A DNA stretch of 64,000 nt from Branchiostoma floridae (GCF_000003815.2 NC_049985.1:10067726-10131725); one strand, 5' to 3'; shown: positions 1 through 15,500, counted from the stretch's first letter. Made by a program: numbers and translations. Notes: generated from the letters alone by a model not told the origin.

Positions 1-585
1 CTTTAGCATATTGCCCTGGACGTGAGCTTCCTTCTGTCAACAACCAGACGGAAGGTCTTGTCGTTTGATCGGGAAGTTGACTCATTCCGACAGCTGGGAG
101 TTGCGCACCTTTCTAGTTAACATTGTACCACTTGGCTGAGTTCCCAACAACTTACCAAGTCAAAGGAGGAAATAATGTTCAGAGATAGATGATAACAAGT
201 GAATTAAACAAAAATAGGTAAGAGCTTAACGATTGATTTGTACAGATTACGACGGTACAAGAGATCAATTAAAAAAAGTTGGTTCCTTGGTGCACCTTAA
301 GAAACATCATCTTAACATCCTGCTTTGCCTATTGAGTCAGTTAATCAGGCTCGCCTACACTTTATGTTTCTGACTTGCTGCTACAGTTCACCTAAGTTCG
401 GTGCCCAGAAGTGGTCGATGTGGCATTGCACTGAGCACGCTCGCTAAAAATATACAAGAGAAACTGAATTTCTGATGGAATAGCTAATATTGTTTAAACG
501 TTGACGTGTTGGTATTGCGCATTGGATTTGCCTTGGGAAAAGGACGTTTTGAAAGAGGAATACGTAGTTGGTTCGTAGCACTAAC
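1..585. other. Intron of the nephronectin-like gene
   Basis: This stretch lies downstream of the EGF exon's donor site. No further EGF exon, RNA gene or recognisable repeat was seen in it on either strand. Confidence 0.5.
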
Positions 586-3500
586 CTTTGTTACATGTCC
601 GTCCTCTCCAGCCGGTGTGACAGGTACACATGTCGGGCATGGTGCAGACTCCATGGACACAGGCGTCCCGGCACACAGCTGCCAGGGGAAAAGATTGTTA
701 TAAGCATTGATGAAGCTAATGACAATAAAGATAGCATAACTGCAAAGTCCAAACGTTCCGTTGAATCCGTTCAATAAAAGTAAACTGTCATTTGTTTCCT
801 TCTTGGCTATGGCCTTCTTCGGTACGATTGACCCTTTGACTCATTATTAGAGTCACGTGTTTGCAAGTAGTTGGGTCAGTCATTCTGAAAAAGGCTGGAA
901 CGTATGATAAATGTCTTTATGAATGGTTTGCATTATTGGTGTTGAAGTTAAATTGTTGGAATGGCTTTTTGTGGTGATCTGGCTACAAGACGGCGTTTAG
1001 CAGCTCGGCAGCACTAAAGTACCGAATAGTAATTCATGACGATACTGCATCCTTGGAACTGTCGATTGGCTTATAGTCGAGAAACAAGTGGCATCCGGAA
1101 AACGTCAGTATCACAAGATGGTAAATCGACGGATTTAAACTAGGGTTTGCTATTGTGAATATTGTAAATATGCGCGGTGTTTTAGCAGATAAATGAAATG
1201 CAAAAAAAAATGGCCGACCGCCAACACTCATGTTCGTTTATCACTAAAACAGCTTAGGGAAGGGTGACAGTCATTACAGAGAATCAGGCCAGGTTGTTCC
1301 GTTTAATCCTGTTGAACTTGGGGCACGGCCCGAAAACAGAGGCCACGAACATAACACCGCTGTAGTTTCTACACAGATGGACAGAATTAGCTGAACCCTC
1401 TAACATGCACCCATGGTCAAGGTCGGCGGATATAGACATCTTAACTTCTCCGTTCGCTTTGTGATAGAAATCTCGTATGTAAACTACAATTGTTTAGATT
1501 TCTTAGCTTCTCACAACAAACAGTGGTTTATCTGAAATAGGTTGTTGTTTTTTAATTGCCTTCGGATAGTTGACCTTGTCGTTACCCCAAGAATCAGCTT
1601 TTTCTTACTTGAGTAGCCCCTTCAAGCAGGCCAGCTGAGTTCGGCCCCGGAACGCTAATCTTGTCCTTACTACACGACCAGGAACCTGGAACGTTACCTT
1701 CGATCTCTAAACGCAAACAGGTTTTCCTGGCGCGTTTGCATCATTAAGTGTGGTTATTCTGAGCACTTGGCAATATTAAAGTAGGCGGAACTAATCCTTA
1801 TCGTTTTACAGAAATCGTTACAAAAATTCCAGCCTTTGATCAGAAAATAAGCGGGGCTTACGACTCATTTATAAGAACAACTCGTGTTACTGATGGAGGT
1901 ACTTAAGGTTGATAGAACCTCCGGACAATATCTAGTACATCTCGACAAACCAACAGTTTATAAATCTCTCACGTTTATGAGAACTTGCCTCAAGACAGTC
2001 AAGCAACCTATTTTGCGACATTGCATCCCAAATTCAACAGATTGCCAGGCACTATAGCTAGTGATTTTCACTAGTTTACCCGTTTCTACTTCCATAATTA
2101 GATGGTCCGCTGAGTGCTTCGCTTTTCGTCCTCAGTAATCCCCTCAGCCTACCAAATCAGTCATAATAGAGCTGTGGTGTTCCCTCTGCCGAGGTCCCTC
2201 GTAACCCTTTGTCCTTCTTCTGACTCCTCAAGCATCACAGAAGCTATTTGGCGCTAATTTGTCTGATAGAGATACCTTCTGTCGGCCCTGTCGGAGGTGG
2301 TGTGTGCGGTTGGTTAGTTGGAAAATAGGAAACAGGCTTTGCGCTTGTGCTCAGAGTCTGACCTTATTTTCTAAGTTACCCCATCAAGTACTAGCCTCCA
2401 TAGGAGGCCTCGCGTGGCGCTTTGATATTGTTGTTTAGTATTTGGCTGGTTACCCAAGACTTTTCTTATGGCTACCAATTCCCTAGTTTAATTCTACGAA
2501 CAGGTGATGGGATAGTTGTGTGTAAGAAAGATGGTGCAGACAGGAAACGTTACAATTTTCCTTCAAAACTTTTTCTTGTTCATAATAATTTCATAAAACA
2601 GCACGGAAAAGCCAGTATCAAAACGTGGTTCCGTACCATGAACCCGGCCTGCGGTATAGTCAGAGTAAAGACGCTGTTTTCTCAAGCTATCCTATATAGA
2701 GTAAGACGACGACCACCTGTGTTCGTGTGCTGCTGAGTTTTATCAAAGGTAGCTGCATGGGTGATCATACGGTCATTAGTGTTGGCATTAGGGGAGGACC
2801 ACAGTGGCTGGTCATGTTTTGTCTTTAACATTGCTGTAGGTTGTCCTGACGTTGTGGGTGGTTCCGTCCGCTCGTGCGTTCAGAAACGAGTCTTGTGGAT
2901 TTGCTCATGCTCCCTTCGTACACTGTGGTGCAAAGGGGAACCATATTAGAATTATTACCTGTGTATTGGCGAGTCGTTTTACAGCGTGGACGGACGTTTG
3001 ACCAAACTTTCTAATAATTTTCTTATCGAAAATGCATGGGGCGTGCATAACTCTACTGAATAATCTGATATAACATTCCTGTTGTTTTGGTTCTTGCAGA
3101 CTGGTTTCTTGTTTGTGTTGACACAACTTTTTTTTACAAAACATCACATATACTGTATATATGTTATATGTATCAAACGAATTCAGCTGTTTTAAATGTA
3201 TTTCCGGTAAAATGTTACCAAAGTCTGGAGGCAAAGATGAAAAAACACGACCCCAATGGCAAAGCAATTTCCTTCAATGCCGCGGTTATTATTCTGCTAT
3301 CCATTGCCAAAACGTGTGTTGTAAGCCGTAACTGTTTCCTATTGTTTTAGTATGTGTATATAAAAACGACAAGGCCAAGTACATGGTCCAGATGTGTTCC
3401 ATCGTCGTGATTTGGTCCTTCCGGTTCGGCTCGGATGACAAAGCGGTTGTGTCTGGCACAATGTCCCGGCCGTGACAGGTAGCGGAACCGGTGGCCCGGC

Positions 3501-6500
3501 GCCAGCCTCGCTTACAGCAAGGTTTGTGTCCCGAGGTCGTTCTTCAGTATCAAAGTGCCACAGCAAATCAAAAAGTAAGACGTTAGGATAAAACCATATA
3601 CATGTACGTCTCTCACTCACTCACTCCATAGCAGACTTCCCCAAGGCGGGCGTCTGCTTCACTCGACAGTGGCGAGATGTTCCAACTTACAGTATGATCA
3701 AATAAAAATGCAAAGTCAGGAACAATAGCACTGGGATTTCGCATCCTTAGCAGTGGCAATAAGCTAGTAAAACCAATGAGTTAGCTGGGCTTTAAACTTG
3801 AGGATCATTGAAGAAATGCAGAAAACTTCTCATCATCATCACTTCTAATCAATCTGCCGTGTTTAAAGGACCACAGCCGTAGTTCTGGAGCTTGGCATGG
3901 CGCCATTTTGTTCTGAGCGGTTTTACATGTTAGCTGGGGGAGTTAGCCGATATGGGCATGTTTTACGTCCGAGGTTGTTGGTCCACGGTAAGCGGACTTT
4001 AGGAGAAATTTTCCCTCGCTGAAAGAGAGGAATGTTCGGCTTTACAATCGGCTGCATTCCCGGCGTGCTCTGGCCTACTCTGTGAGGTGGTAGCGCCAAG
4101 TTGCAGACGGCAGGACCGATTTCGAGTCATCCTCCATTACATCTTCGTTGAATAACAGAGACGAAGTGTTTTGGACCAAAGACGAATTCTGATGAAATCT
4201 CTGATGAACTTAGGACGCAGCGTGCGAAGAAAATTGTAGGCATCAAAAAGCACACAGATTTCATAGCCAACCGCGCGAGCAATGACACCTGCAGCTGGCC
4301 CTCACAGCTCATCATCATTTTCTGAGAAACAAGCAACTGTGTTGGACTGGCCTGTCCACGCTTGCTGCCTGTCTGCTGGTTACCTGGACTCAAACCCTGC
4401 ATTTTTTCTGTCAATACACATCGTAAATACCTAAAGCCTGGCCTGATTTAGAATCTGTCAAAACTCCATCGCATCTTCCTTTAGCAAAGGCATTTCTTAT
4501 TGAGTTCCATCAAACCTAGACTACATACGAGAGCGCTCCAATGTGTACAGTAGTCTCTTCCAGACTCCCATGGGGCCGTGTACATGGTAGACATCGACCC
4601 AAATAGGGCGAGTAATTGGCAAGAAGAGTTTAGCCGGACAGAAATGGCCTGGGTCGATCCCTGGATCTTTCACTCCACCCCAGAGACTCTGCTGAGTCTG
4701 GTTAAGAAAACATAACCCAACAGCAGGGTTGAGCTGACCGGTCTTCCTGGTCCGGAACTTTTAGCCTAGCGGCTAGTGCGTTGGATTGTCTGCCTGGCGG
4801 CAAATACTACCATCGTACGCTTGTATGTGACTGGACACCAACAACAGATCACCATGAACCTGTTTGACGGACATTTTCTACCATTAAGAGGATATAAGTT
4901 TTCAACCTCCAAGGTCAAGAATGCAAAGGAGTTAAGAAAGTGATCCGTTTCCAAACCCACTTGCCTGAGCTGCTGCACTAGTCCTCCAGAGCCGCTCGAG
5001 AAACGGTGCCTACTTTTATGTCAACAAAGTTAATCGTTACAGGCTACAGCTGTGCATTTCCGTACAAAAAAATTGTGATGCACGTTGCCAAACTCTGTTT
5101 TATCGAATTATGGAAACTTTCTCACCCGACTGTGCCCATTCATCAAATTCTTTTCTGTTCCGCCATTCCTGAATATTTGTCAGCCAACTTGAAAAAATGT
5201 TGATGTCTACAGAACTCAATACAACGCTACATTCAAGTCATGTTTCCAAGATTATGCCCGGTATGTACTTAGTAGTAAGCTAAGTCACACAAAAGCACGC
5301 ACATACCAGCGAAAAAGCGAAGGGCACCGAAAATCCATGTTTATTTGTGTTTCTACTTCAGTGTAGGGCCGACGGAGTAACAGGAGAAATCCAAGAAACG
5401 TCTGGGTCTAAACAGGAGCGTTTCAAACAGGAAACAATCGCGGAATGTTTAGTACGGAATTAGACGAACAAACAGGGCGGTTGTTTGTTTTTATTACCTC
5501 CCGACAAGTGACCGATTTTGTCTGAAACACCTGCAGAGGTTATAGTATCTGCACTTAAACTGAGAAAATCTCCAAGCAAATCTATGTCCTTGACTTGTTG
5601 TGTAGGTCTTTTATCTCATTTTGTGACTCTCTAGATTGACTCGCCTCAAGATTTCTCGACGGACGGACGCCTTTCATATTCGTCGTGCGATTGTGATGCC
5701 GGAGGATTTTCAAACAGCCATGACAGAAACAACCACGGACAAGGGTCGTGTTTGGTAACAAGACAGCTGAAATATGTACGAGGCATGCGTGATTCCCACA
5801 AGAATTCCCTCAGTTTGCGATTGCTCGACGAATTCGACAGGGCCCTTAGGGCCTTACGTAAAAAACACACCTGAAAACGTAACGTCGATTTCAGAGACAT
5901 ACTTAACCGACCCCATACGTCTGCTTGGAGACCGCTGAGAATGGACGTCATGATGACATCATGATGCATGGTGTGTACCACAGGTCAGGGCAGGACGCCA
6001 TGACAGGGAAACAAATTGTACAAAAGCATTTCGACCCTTTCTCTGTTTATGTTTCAGAGGACAGATAGAAATGCCACAAACATTCCTCCGGTCGATTAGC
6101 TTTCACGGCACTGTTTTTCTCCCATCTATCTCGCCACTTGCATCGAGGCAGGGTTCGACGTTGATGTTTATCATGTTTGCTAGGTGTGATATTTGTGAAA
6201 GTTAGACCATGACCTAAACGCCGTGGACGGGGGTTCAGTCCCATGAAGGGTCGGCCCAAACTAGGATATGTTTACTCTCCAAGCAGAGGTCGAATCGCGA
6301 AGATATAGTTGTAGTCGAAAAAATTACACAAGCGCTCTTCCTATCTCTGCCACAGATCCCCGCCCCTATGCGTTTTGTGGCATGTGAGGTAGAAAGAGCG
6401 CTTGTGTAATTTCTTCGACTACTACTATATCTGCGCGATTCGACCTCTGCTTGGAGAGTAGGATATGTTGTAAGGGGCTGCATTTATCATTTCGGATGGG

Positions 6501-9500
6501 GAGGTAAAGTAGGTGGCCTCGTTTATGAGGGAGATTCAGGCGTTAGCCTCGGGCGCTAAACTTAAGCTCTGCAAGTAAAAGAACCCGACACACTTATTGA
6601 GCAAAGTAGGGGTGACCCGAAACGCGATAGCATAACAGTATTACACTGTCAGCTACTTGAAAACACTGTCAACTACTTGAAAAAGCCTAACGCGTCGCCT
6701 ATAAAATTGAGGATGACCAAAGAAGAATACGCAGTTTTCCTCCACCCACCCGGCCAGGCTACTGAACGGTAGCGTACACACGATACACCAGAGGACGTGA
6801 TTTGGGGCCTGTGGGTCGAGAGGTCGCTGACCTGAGAACACCGCGGCCAAACACAAGCTGGAACTCGTTTGCTCTTATTTGCCGCACATCGCCGCACGTC
6901 AAAGCACCGTCAGGCGTTCACGTGTACTTGTAGAAGTTTGCTTTTCCACATGACTAGTAGCTTGTTACTCCCACATTGAATTTTTGCCAACCGTTCTCAA
7001 AGTCATCACCACGGAAGTCAGCGTCTGGCAATAGTCCTGATCCCGACAAGTTTGGTTTGTGTAGATCGACTTGGGTTGCCCCTGCCTTGTCGTCACACGT
7101 ATCTGTGCCAGACTTGGACGATACTCAACTCAGTCTGGCTAGTATGGCGGGGCTCCAATGTCAGACTTAAGGTTGACTTTGGTGTTGTACAACATTAAGG
7201 GATTGCGGCTAGACTTGGCTTAAATTTAACTTACTGCGTATGTGGGAAGGTATTGGGGTGTAAATGTGTCTCTTAACTCTGACAATTAACTGAAGCTACA
7301 TCACGCACACGGAAGTTTATTTAGAGCCAATGAATCATGTTCTAATGTCTACAGTCTTCTTGTCAAGACACATATCTTGGATATTATCTGTCTTAAAGAT
7401 TTTTTATCTTAAACAAGCCAGCATGTGTTATAAGCTGTCTCTCTTACTGTAACTTTGTGAGTGCTTTGAAGTAATGATAGCTAATAGCAAGAAAAAATAG
7501 CAACGCACTTTTATGTTATGGTGTACTTAAGTAAGACCTTATGTGGGCGCCACCACCAAAGGAAAACCTAATGAAATGCATAATACGAAAAAAATCAAAG
7601 CCATTTCTTCTTTTATCTCATCCAATTTTCCGCACCAACGCCTCTGCTGGATCTACACACTTCTCCCTCTGCTGATTTACGACTGTTCAGTTTCTCCATC
7701 TGTTTCGGAGTTTTACTGGCCTAACTTGTTGTTCTCCTTTACCGTGACCTTGAAGTGCACTTGACACCTGTGACCCTGATTTCAAACAACCTATAACTTT
7801 TATGTATAATGTAAGTATCCAAAGTTTCCAAACTGTCTGCAAAATGTGTCCCTGTGGACCCGCTGAGGTAACGTTTTGTCTGGCAGAGACTGTGTTTAGA
7901 CCGTCCGACACGTGTGGGGATGTGCCGACAGATCCGTGGGGTTACTGGTGCTGATGGCCTCAGAACGGTTCGAAGGGAACTGCGGAAAATGGGGTATTGA
8001 GAAGGAGAGAAAGCCCGACCAATGGAAGGACTAATTGATGATCGTTGATGGGTAGAGGGGATAAAGAGAGAAAGGAATTTAGGGATGGAGGTGGGAGGAC
8101 GTATGGACGGAGCGGAGGGATAGATAGGTGGGTGGCGTGGATGGAGGGATGCGTTACGAGATGAAAGCAGAACGATAGTAAGGACGACGGAAGTACAGAA
8201 AGGAGGGAGGACTAAAGCAAGCAAGGAAGGAAGGAAGGAAGGAGTCATGGATCGATAGATCTGACTGGGATATCAGTCTGGAACAACCTGTTTTACAGAC
8301 CCGATAGACTCGATTTCTGGTCCTCATTTAACCCGTATTTCTTCGCGGTTTGACCTAAGCTCCAGGTTATGTCTGTTACCAGCATCAACACCGTCAACTT
8401 GACCTTCGTCGTTAACTTGACCTTTGTTTGTGTTGCTACAAATGAGGAAAGGCACACGGGGTCAGGCGCGGTCTGGGTTCACTTGACCCCTGTGACCCCG
8501 AGGTCCATCCATGCGTGCATCACGTGATCGGCTGCAACTAGCCAAGAAAAGTTTGATTCCTTTAGTTGCTGAACTTTTGACGAGTTTGTCTGGTGCAAGG
8601 TCAAAGACAACTTTCAGGTGCGAGACTGTCCATTTCAAGTTTACGGGATGACACAGCACCTCTTCGAATTCTCCCTCGGTCAGTAACTCAGAAATACATG
8701 ATCAAGGAGCTAGCCCTTGTGGTGTATGAACGCGTTTTCTTTGTCCAGACACTTAATTTAGGAGTGACCCCAAGCGATACTGGCAATTTAAAGGTGTCGC
8801 ATGCAATTGACCTCTACAGGCTGTATTCATTTCTTCAATCTTGAACTTTCCGTCCAGGGAAAACAGAAAATACCCGCGGGTAAAGTGGCGAAAACCACAA
8901 AACCGTGAAGCGTGGAAAACTATTCGTTCCGCGGTGAAGACTGTAAATGCAGGGCGTTATTGGAGAGGGCTGGTGGTCCTGCCAGCGAGACAAAACACCG
9001 AGACATCCTGCCACTAGTCAGACCTCCGGGTGTTCTCATGATCACCAAGCAGAAGTTGGGATGGAAAATTGTAACGTTTTTTGATATGAAACTATTCTAT
9101 TGTTAGAAAGATTGCCTGTGGTCACATACGTTTTTCGATCATCGTCGCAGACTGGGGGAATTTTGGAATTTGGAGGTTGTCGTGCATGTGTCCTTCAAAA
9201 TTCAGCTTTCCTGTTAGATTCTTGTCTGCAGTTATGCTTAGGTCACATAAAATCGAAAAATTAAATTGTGCCTCAAGAATATGGTCATGACTAGTTGTTT
9301 ATATGTTTTGTGTGATTTGTTGTCTTTTATATCCTACTTTTCGTTCCCACATACTGCCCGGCAGGGGCCGTATTGGGACCTAATCATTACTAGTTCTGGC
9401 ATGCATACATACTTGGACTTTCTACGACATCAACATGGAACGATGACTTACGAGTTACGACGAATGCGATCGTCGACCTAGCCGTAAAGCGGGCCAATAA

Positions 9501-12500
9501 AAACGCTACGAGTTTGCACCTTAACATCTGCTTGGGATTTAGTCAGTGTCGCTGTTGACACACCTGGCCGGCGTGTCGACCTTCCGAGTTCGTGATGCTA
9601 TTTTGTAAGGCTGGATTTAACGGTGGAAAAACGTCCCATGTGTCTTTTGTTTCAACACGTTGCTTAGAAATAAGATATCATTTACCTAAGGTTCTGAAAT
9701 GTCAATGTTGACAGCGAAGGTCAGTGGTTGAGGAACACTCAACAGGGGGACGTTTGAGTTACAATAAGTTTGACAGGCTAGATTAAAAACACGTTTCATT
9801 TTTCCGCGAAGATTGTGTTTCAATTTTCTTATCATGATTACCGGTACTCTACTTCTTGTCAGACCATTTGTTCGTTAGCTAGTTGTTTAGCTAGTTTATT
9901 TGTTTGTTTGTTTTCAAGCGTAATTTACTTTTAATGGATTGTCATTGTTCTCTGCCTCATTTTAGGGTATTCACCTAAGAAGGACAAAGTAATTTAGAGG
10001 AAATCCTGGATAAAGTTCGGATCCAGACATGTCCTGGAGGATTTCTTGGCGTGGACAGACATGAAGCCACTGTTGTACGGGAGCCCAGGCCGTGCGTGGT
10101 TACTAGTACTCGCCAAGCAGAGGTGGCCGCGAGACATCAAGAAAACAGTACAAAATAGAAAGCCCGATAAAACGCCCAGAAACGTAAAAAAAAAAACAGC
10201 CGGAGCCTAACCTCTGCTTGGAGAGTAGTGTGTGGTACCTTTTGTAGGGCAGCCTCAGACATGACTGAGTTTCTCGACCATCGGGAGATGATCAATCGTG
10301 AAGACGTACATTCAGGGGTCAGTGGAGGTGTTGATGGCTGGCAATTAGATTTGTGTGCTGCACAGTTTTGAACAATGATGCTTGATTATGAATGTGTAGG
10401 TACGTTGTTCGTCTCCGTCAGGCGCGGGTCAGTTTGTCCTCTATCTGACAAAGCATTGTCCTCATTGCCCCAAGAGAAGTCTGTAGGAGACTAAGTTTCA
10501 TGTCCATACCTGAGGTACCTCCTATCACATTACGGTTATCATTCAACGTGGGATTACTGTTCGGACCTCTGACCTTCAGCTTCATAAATTCCAACAAAAG
10601 TTATCACTGTTGTCTGCAAGTTCAGCGGTGGCGCACCGTGAATACTATATAATACATGTAGATGATTGCACTGTCGGTAGCTCAATTGTGCGTCAACGTG
10701 ATGAAGAAAAGTCACATATTTTCGACAGTCATTACTTCGTCATGTTTGAGTCACGTGACGACAGCAATTGCTCAAATATGTGGGGACCTAATACCAATCC
10801 CATGCCTATTGAGTGTTGGTTAGTGTGTGTCACGTGTCCTTCAAGAGCTATCGGAGGGCCATTCGAACCTGATGAAGGTTGCAGGCAGCGCAGTGCGACT
10901 TGTTTATAAATTATATTTTTGTACCGTGTGTGTTGGAACCAAGTTTAGTTGTTTACTATGAATAGGTACAGTAAGGTACTCACGTTTGCAGTCCCCATAC
11001 TCGTTCCTGTCCCAGCCGTAGCAGCAGTCGTACCTGGCCCCGTACCGGCACAGCCCGTGCCCGACCTCGATCTGCTTCTGGGCGCGCAGCTTCTTTATCA
11101 CCTTCGGGCTGGAATTGGAGTGGAAAACAGTATAATTAGGATAGGGAATAACGTATCTTGCGTTGTGTTGTGTCATAAGCGCTTCATTTTCCTGTCACGA
11201 TCAAAGTTTGACCTTCCGGTGCAACGAAAGAAAACCTCTGAAAGAACCTCCGATCTTGTCCATGATGAATGACCCATCTTTCGGGCACGTGACGTTCGCA
11301 TCATGTGATTCTTTTATTACGGACTAAGATTATTAAAGGTAATGTTGTTTATCTTTGCCACCCTAAAAAGTTTCGCGATTCCGACCTACTCAAGACAAAT
11401 TTCTCCAACCGGAAATCACAAGAGGTTAGAAGTAACGCGCATTAGAGCATTGAACCACCCTCTTGCTGACATTATGTACGTTAGAGTGAATATCCTTAGT
11501 TATTGTACACACATCGCGTCAGCAGCAGATGGGTACCGTACCATGCTAAAAGTTATTATCTCAGGAATGTTGAGAGACTAACAAGTGACTTCAGAAACAG
11601 TAGGCACATCAAAGGCGTCGCCCTGGCAACGAACGGACAACGCGCGAAGCTCAGACACTCTGAGCATGTGGGGCTTCGTTCAATACTGAAAATTACAGAG
11701 GGCTTTAGGTTTCCAATTTCGTGTCACCACAAAATTACAGGGTGCGGACAGAAAATGAGAGGGTGAAACATAGCGGACAAGTGTTAAGCCTCTTTGGGGG
11801 GAACTGAAAAACAATTATTGAGTCCTGGACACAAAATAACGTGCAATATGATGTAGTCTGATAGATGTGTTTACTTTTCATTGTGTTCTTGGTATTTCCG
11901 CTTAGAAGCTCACATGAGCGGTAGGGAGGATTTCAATTCAAGTTAGATAATAATTGAACTAAGATGAGAACGGGTAAAAGATTCGTCCTGGAGTTAGATT
12001 GATCGCTTTTGATGGAAAAGCGCAACACATTAGAGAGCACATCTGAAGTGCCACCTATTCAATCTGTCCCAAACCAATCGTGAAATCCAAAGAACCAGAG
12101 TGCTGAAAACCAGATGGAAGGTTTCGTGGAAAGGTCCAAAACCAGCCACGACTTAAATGCGCGCTACAAATCAATTTGAATGCCCAGTAGATTCCGAGAT
12201 ACGTTTTGACTGATGCTGGGAGCGTGTATGTTAGACGTGACATGCCGCCGGGCAAGTACGCTAACACTGGCCTGCGATACAGCCATGTACATGAATTAAC
12301 GCGACAGACTAAACGGGCTTTTCAGTGTCGATGCGTTTCTGTTTTCAGTTTATCAAATACGCATATATGAGAATGAACACCTATAACCGAAGTCACGCTA
12401 GCTAGTCAGTGATCAAGACATTGTGACAAGTTGTGTGGAAATTCTTGCGACGACTTAACGACGACCGGTGACAGGCCCAGTAAATTCCATGAAACCATTT

Positions 12501-15500
12501 ATGAGAGTGAGGCATCGAGCGATGAAACACAAACCAGTGCGACAGACGAACTGTGATACAATTATGTGGTGCTTGCTCGCATTTTATATCATCTGTTTGC
12601 ACTGACGAAGCGAGAATTAAACTTGACATCTGAGGAATATTTCAGCAACACTGGCTAGGTCCCAATGTAGGCCAGATGCCAACAGTTTCAAAAGGTCCTG
12701 GCACTGGAAGGGACTTACTGTAATTAGATTCAATCACTGTCTTGACATTGTATCAGGTATTGTCATTCGATTACATCCTTTTTGCTTTCTTTTGCCTTCT
12801 TACTAAATTATTTCTTACTTGTCCCCAATATATGCAATGTATAGTATGAAATAACGGAAAAGAAATGTTTATGACATTTAAATCGTACGGTGACCTACGA
12901 CAAATGCCAATCACATTGACCACATTTGCCGTAGGTCGTACTACGATTTTGATACCGTAGAATTTTCAAGCTGGCTTTGGCAGAATCAGCCACCGACAGG
13001 TGTCTAGGACAGTCTTTCCGTACCAGGACAGTTGCATTTTGTACGGCATATGCACAGTTGTCCCTAGAATGTCCTCAGTTTGAGATCATACCACGGTTGT
13101 ATGACGTATGTGTTACCGGGCCTTTTAAGTGTAACGTAAGAGTAGGAAAGAATGCGTTTTACTGGACATCATTACTGGAACTCCTTCCAGTCCACTGCCC
13201 AACAAACCCGCCGCCTGTCACACATGTCTGCTCCCGTGTTTTGGTCCGGAGGAGAAACACCACTCCTGACCGTTTGGCGGTGTTCATCTCGTGTTCCATC
13301 TGTTTGGGCTGTCTGTTTAGCCACCCGGGCCTGACGTCGCACGTAAACAGAAGCGTGGTGAGGGTGATAAGGGCGTGATGGATGGGTCTGGGCTCTGTCA
13401 GGCCGCTACACGGACGGACGGACAGGTATGGTCTCAGGTCGTCATGGACATGTGCACACCAAAGGAACGCCGTTTTCACAATATTGGGGATTAAGCTCTT
13501 ATGTCAATGCCGTTGATATATTGCAAAGCAATAGTAAAGCAATGGCCGAGAACGAGGCGGTGGTATAGCATGGCTCAAGTAGACCATGGTTTGAGAAGAT
13601 GCAGCCACAATAAAAGTTGCGTGTGGAAGGGGGTTGATTTCTAACTTTGGGTACCTCCACGTCTACGTGAAAAGTCGAATGTTTCAGAAAACAATTAATA
13701 GGACGAGGAATGTTTTCTGGAATGTTGAGAGAACACAATTTTCAGGAAGCTCGCTGGGTGAGCGGGTACGTGAGGATAACCAGACACAATACAGGAGGAC
13801 ATAGAGTAATCAAATGGGTGTCAAGTTAATGAAAACGGATTATCCTTTAAGCCCTGAACTGGAATTTAGGAGATTTCAAATATAAAGTCAGAATGCGGGT
13901 TCATAACAACGGGTCGGATAGATATCTTTACAGAAGAGCATCTTGCTTCAGCAGTATTTCATTTGACAGTCGTCATAGTCGTAGCTACATAGATATGTCG
14001 TACAAAAGTTAGCTGTCTTCTGACGGTAACTTGACTTGGATCTGTCGAAGGATGATTCTGTCGCACCAAGCCTTGCCGAAAATGTAGCGAGAAATGATAC
14101 ATGTGGCTTCGTCCAAAGCCATAGCAATGGGGGCGTTGGTCATGATCAACATGTAACCTCTTTGTCAAACATCTAATGACACCTACGTGTGGTCAAGGTC
14201 AGTGGCTGTTTGAGTGGCGGGAAAGGTCGTGACACTGAGTAGACAAATTTCAGCTTGTTCTGCCCACATAAATATTTGTCCTGGTGGGACACATAGTACT
14301 TGTACTGTGGAGCAACAACGGGCAAAACACGAGCAAATGTTATTTTGTTTGGCCGTGAAGCCTAAAATGTGCGCGGTTGCGATATGAAATCGTCGTCTGG
14401 AACACATTACACGGTGCTGTTACACTAATCCTACACAGAGGTTGTTGTCGGTCGTGTATACTTTCTACGCAAATGCAATAATGTCTGTTTCTAGCCGGCT
14501 GATTGTTTGTCTTCTCATTCAAAACTCGTCCAAAAAGATTGCGAAGTCAGAACACATAACGAGCTTTCCATAACGATATGTTTGGATATTTTGAGAATAG
14601 GACGATTCATCCAAACGTTTAGAGACCTTTAGAACCTGTGAGGTTAGGGTGACGGACCCCTGCCCGGCACTGCACCCCGTTTCAGATTCCCCTACATTGC
14701 ACGGTACTGGGCGAACTGTACTATAAACTATTAGAAAGCCCTGATGGCTGGGTCAGGGGCTAATCCATCCACGGATCAAAGGGGATTGAGGCCAACTATA
14801 ACAACACGACTTGAGTGGTGTTTATGTAAGCATTCAGGAGCGAGGAAATTAGCTTTATTGTTTGTAGAGTAGTGAAAACGGAGACGGTCATTGAAATAGA
14901 CCCACACTATAAAGACTGTGGCGTCAAAGTCTGAGAACTTTTCATGACTATTGTTATTCATTTCTATTCCTATTGTATTTTATAGTTCATGTCTATCAAC
15001 TTTATCACAAAACGAGGAAGCAACAAGACACGCCATCTGCAGAAATAACGTGAGTTTTTAGTTACCACTGTGGGACCTACTACATGTAGTATGTAATTGA
15101 TGTGGATCGAATTTCTCACACTTGATACACATATACCAGTGGACCCTACTGGTAAATGAATCAGCATATACTTATATGATAGCGTTCCTGGTCTACGTGG
15201 TCTAGCATGCACCAGTGTGTATTGAACCATACAATACACTCCTGTCATCAAGGCGTTTCAAAGGCCCGGAGGACCAGGAAACATCAAAGCCCGTTGTTTC
15301 ACCAAAACAGTTGGGACTTCCAGAATGATTTGTGCCGCGTTTCCGCATCAAGGTGAATTGCAGAAAGAACCCCAGAGCGATACCAAATGTTTTCTTAAAC
15401 TTGAGATCCTGGAGTAGCTTAGGTTACTCCGTCCTTCAAACATGTCAGACGTCCGCGAAGTTTATTTCGCGGCCAGATGCTGTCTGGTTTTGGGCTCTTT

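Larger units (their letters stand above)
679..10983. other. Long second intron of the nephronectin-like gene
   Basis: About 10.3 kb without any exon I can support. Open frames here are short, have no recognisable domain and lack matching splice sites. It holds two foldback elements (6273-6460 and 10107-10227), a purine-rich stretch near 8000-8250 and fragments of a dispersed repeat with a GCCCGGCAGGGCC-like core near 9305-9410. Confidence 0.6.

Noticed and set aside
6190..6250. tRNA gene suggested by GGTTCAGTCCC
   Set aside because: No A box or foldable acceptor stem around this B-box-like match.
7739..8248. 169-codon Pro/Ser-rich minus-strand frame
   Set aside because: Composition artefact of the purine-rich repeat; no domain or splice context.
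12977..13378. 133-codon plus-strand frame
   Set aside because: No domain, no signal peptide, and inside a long intron of the opposite strand.
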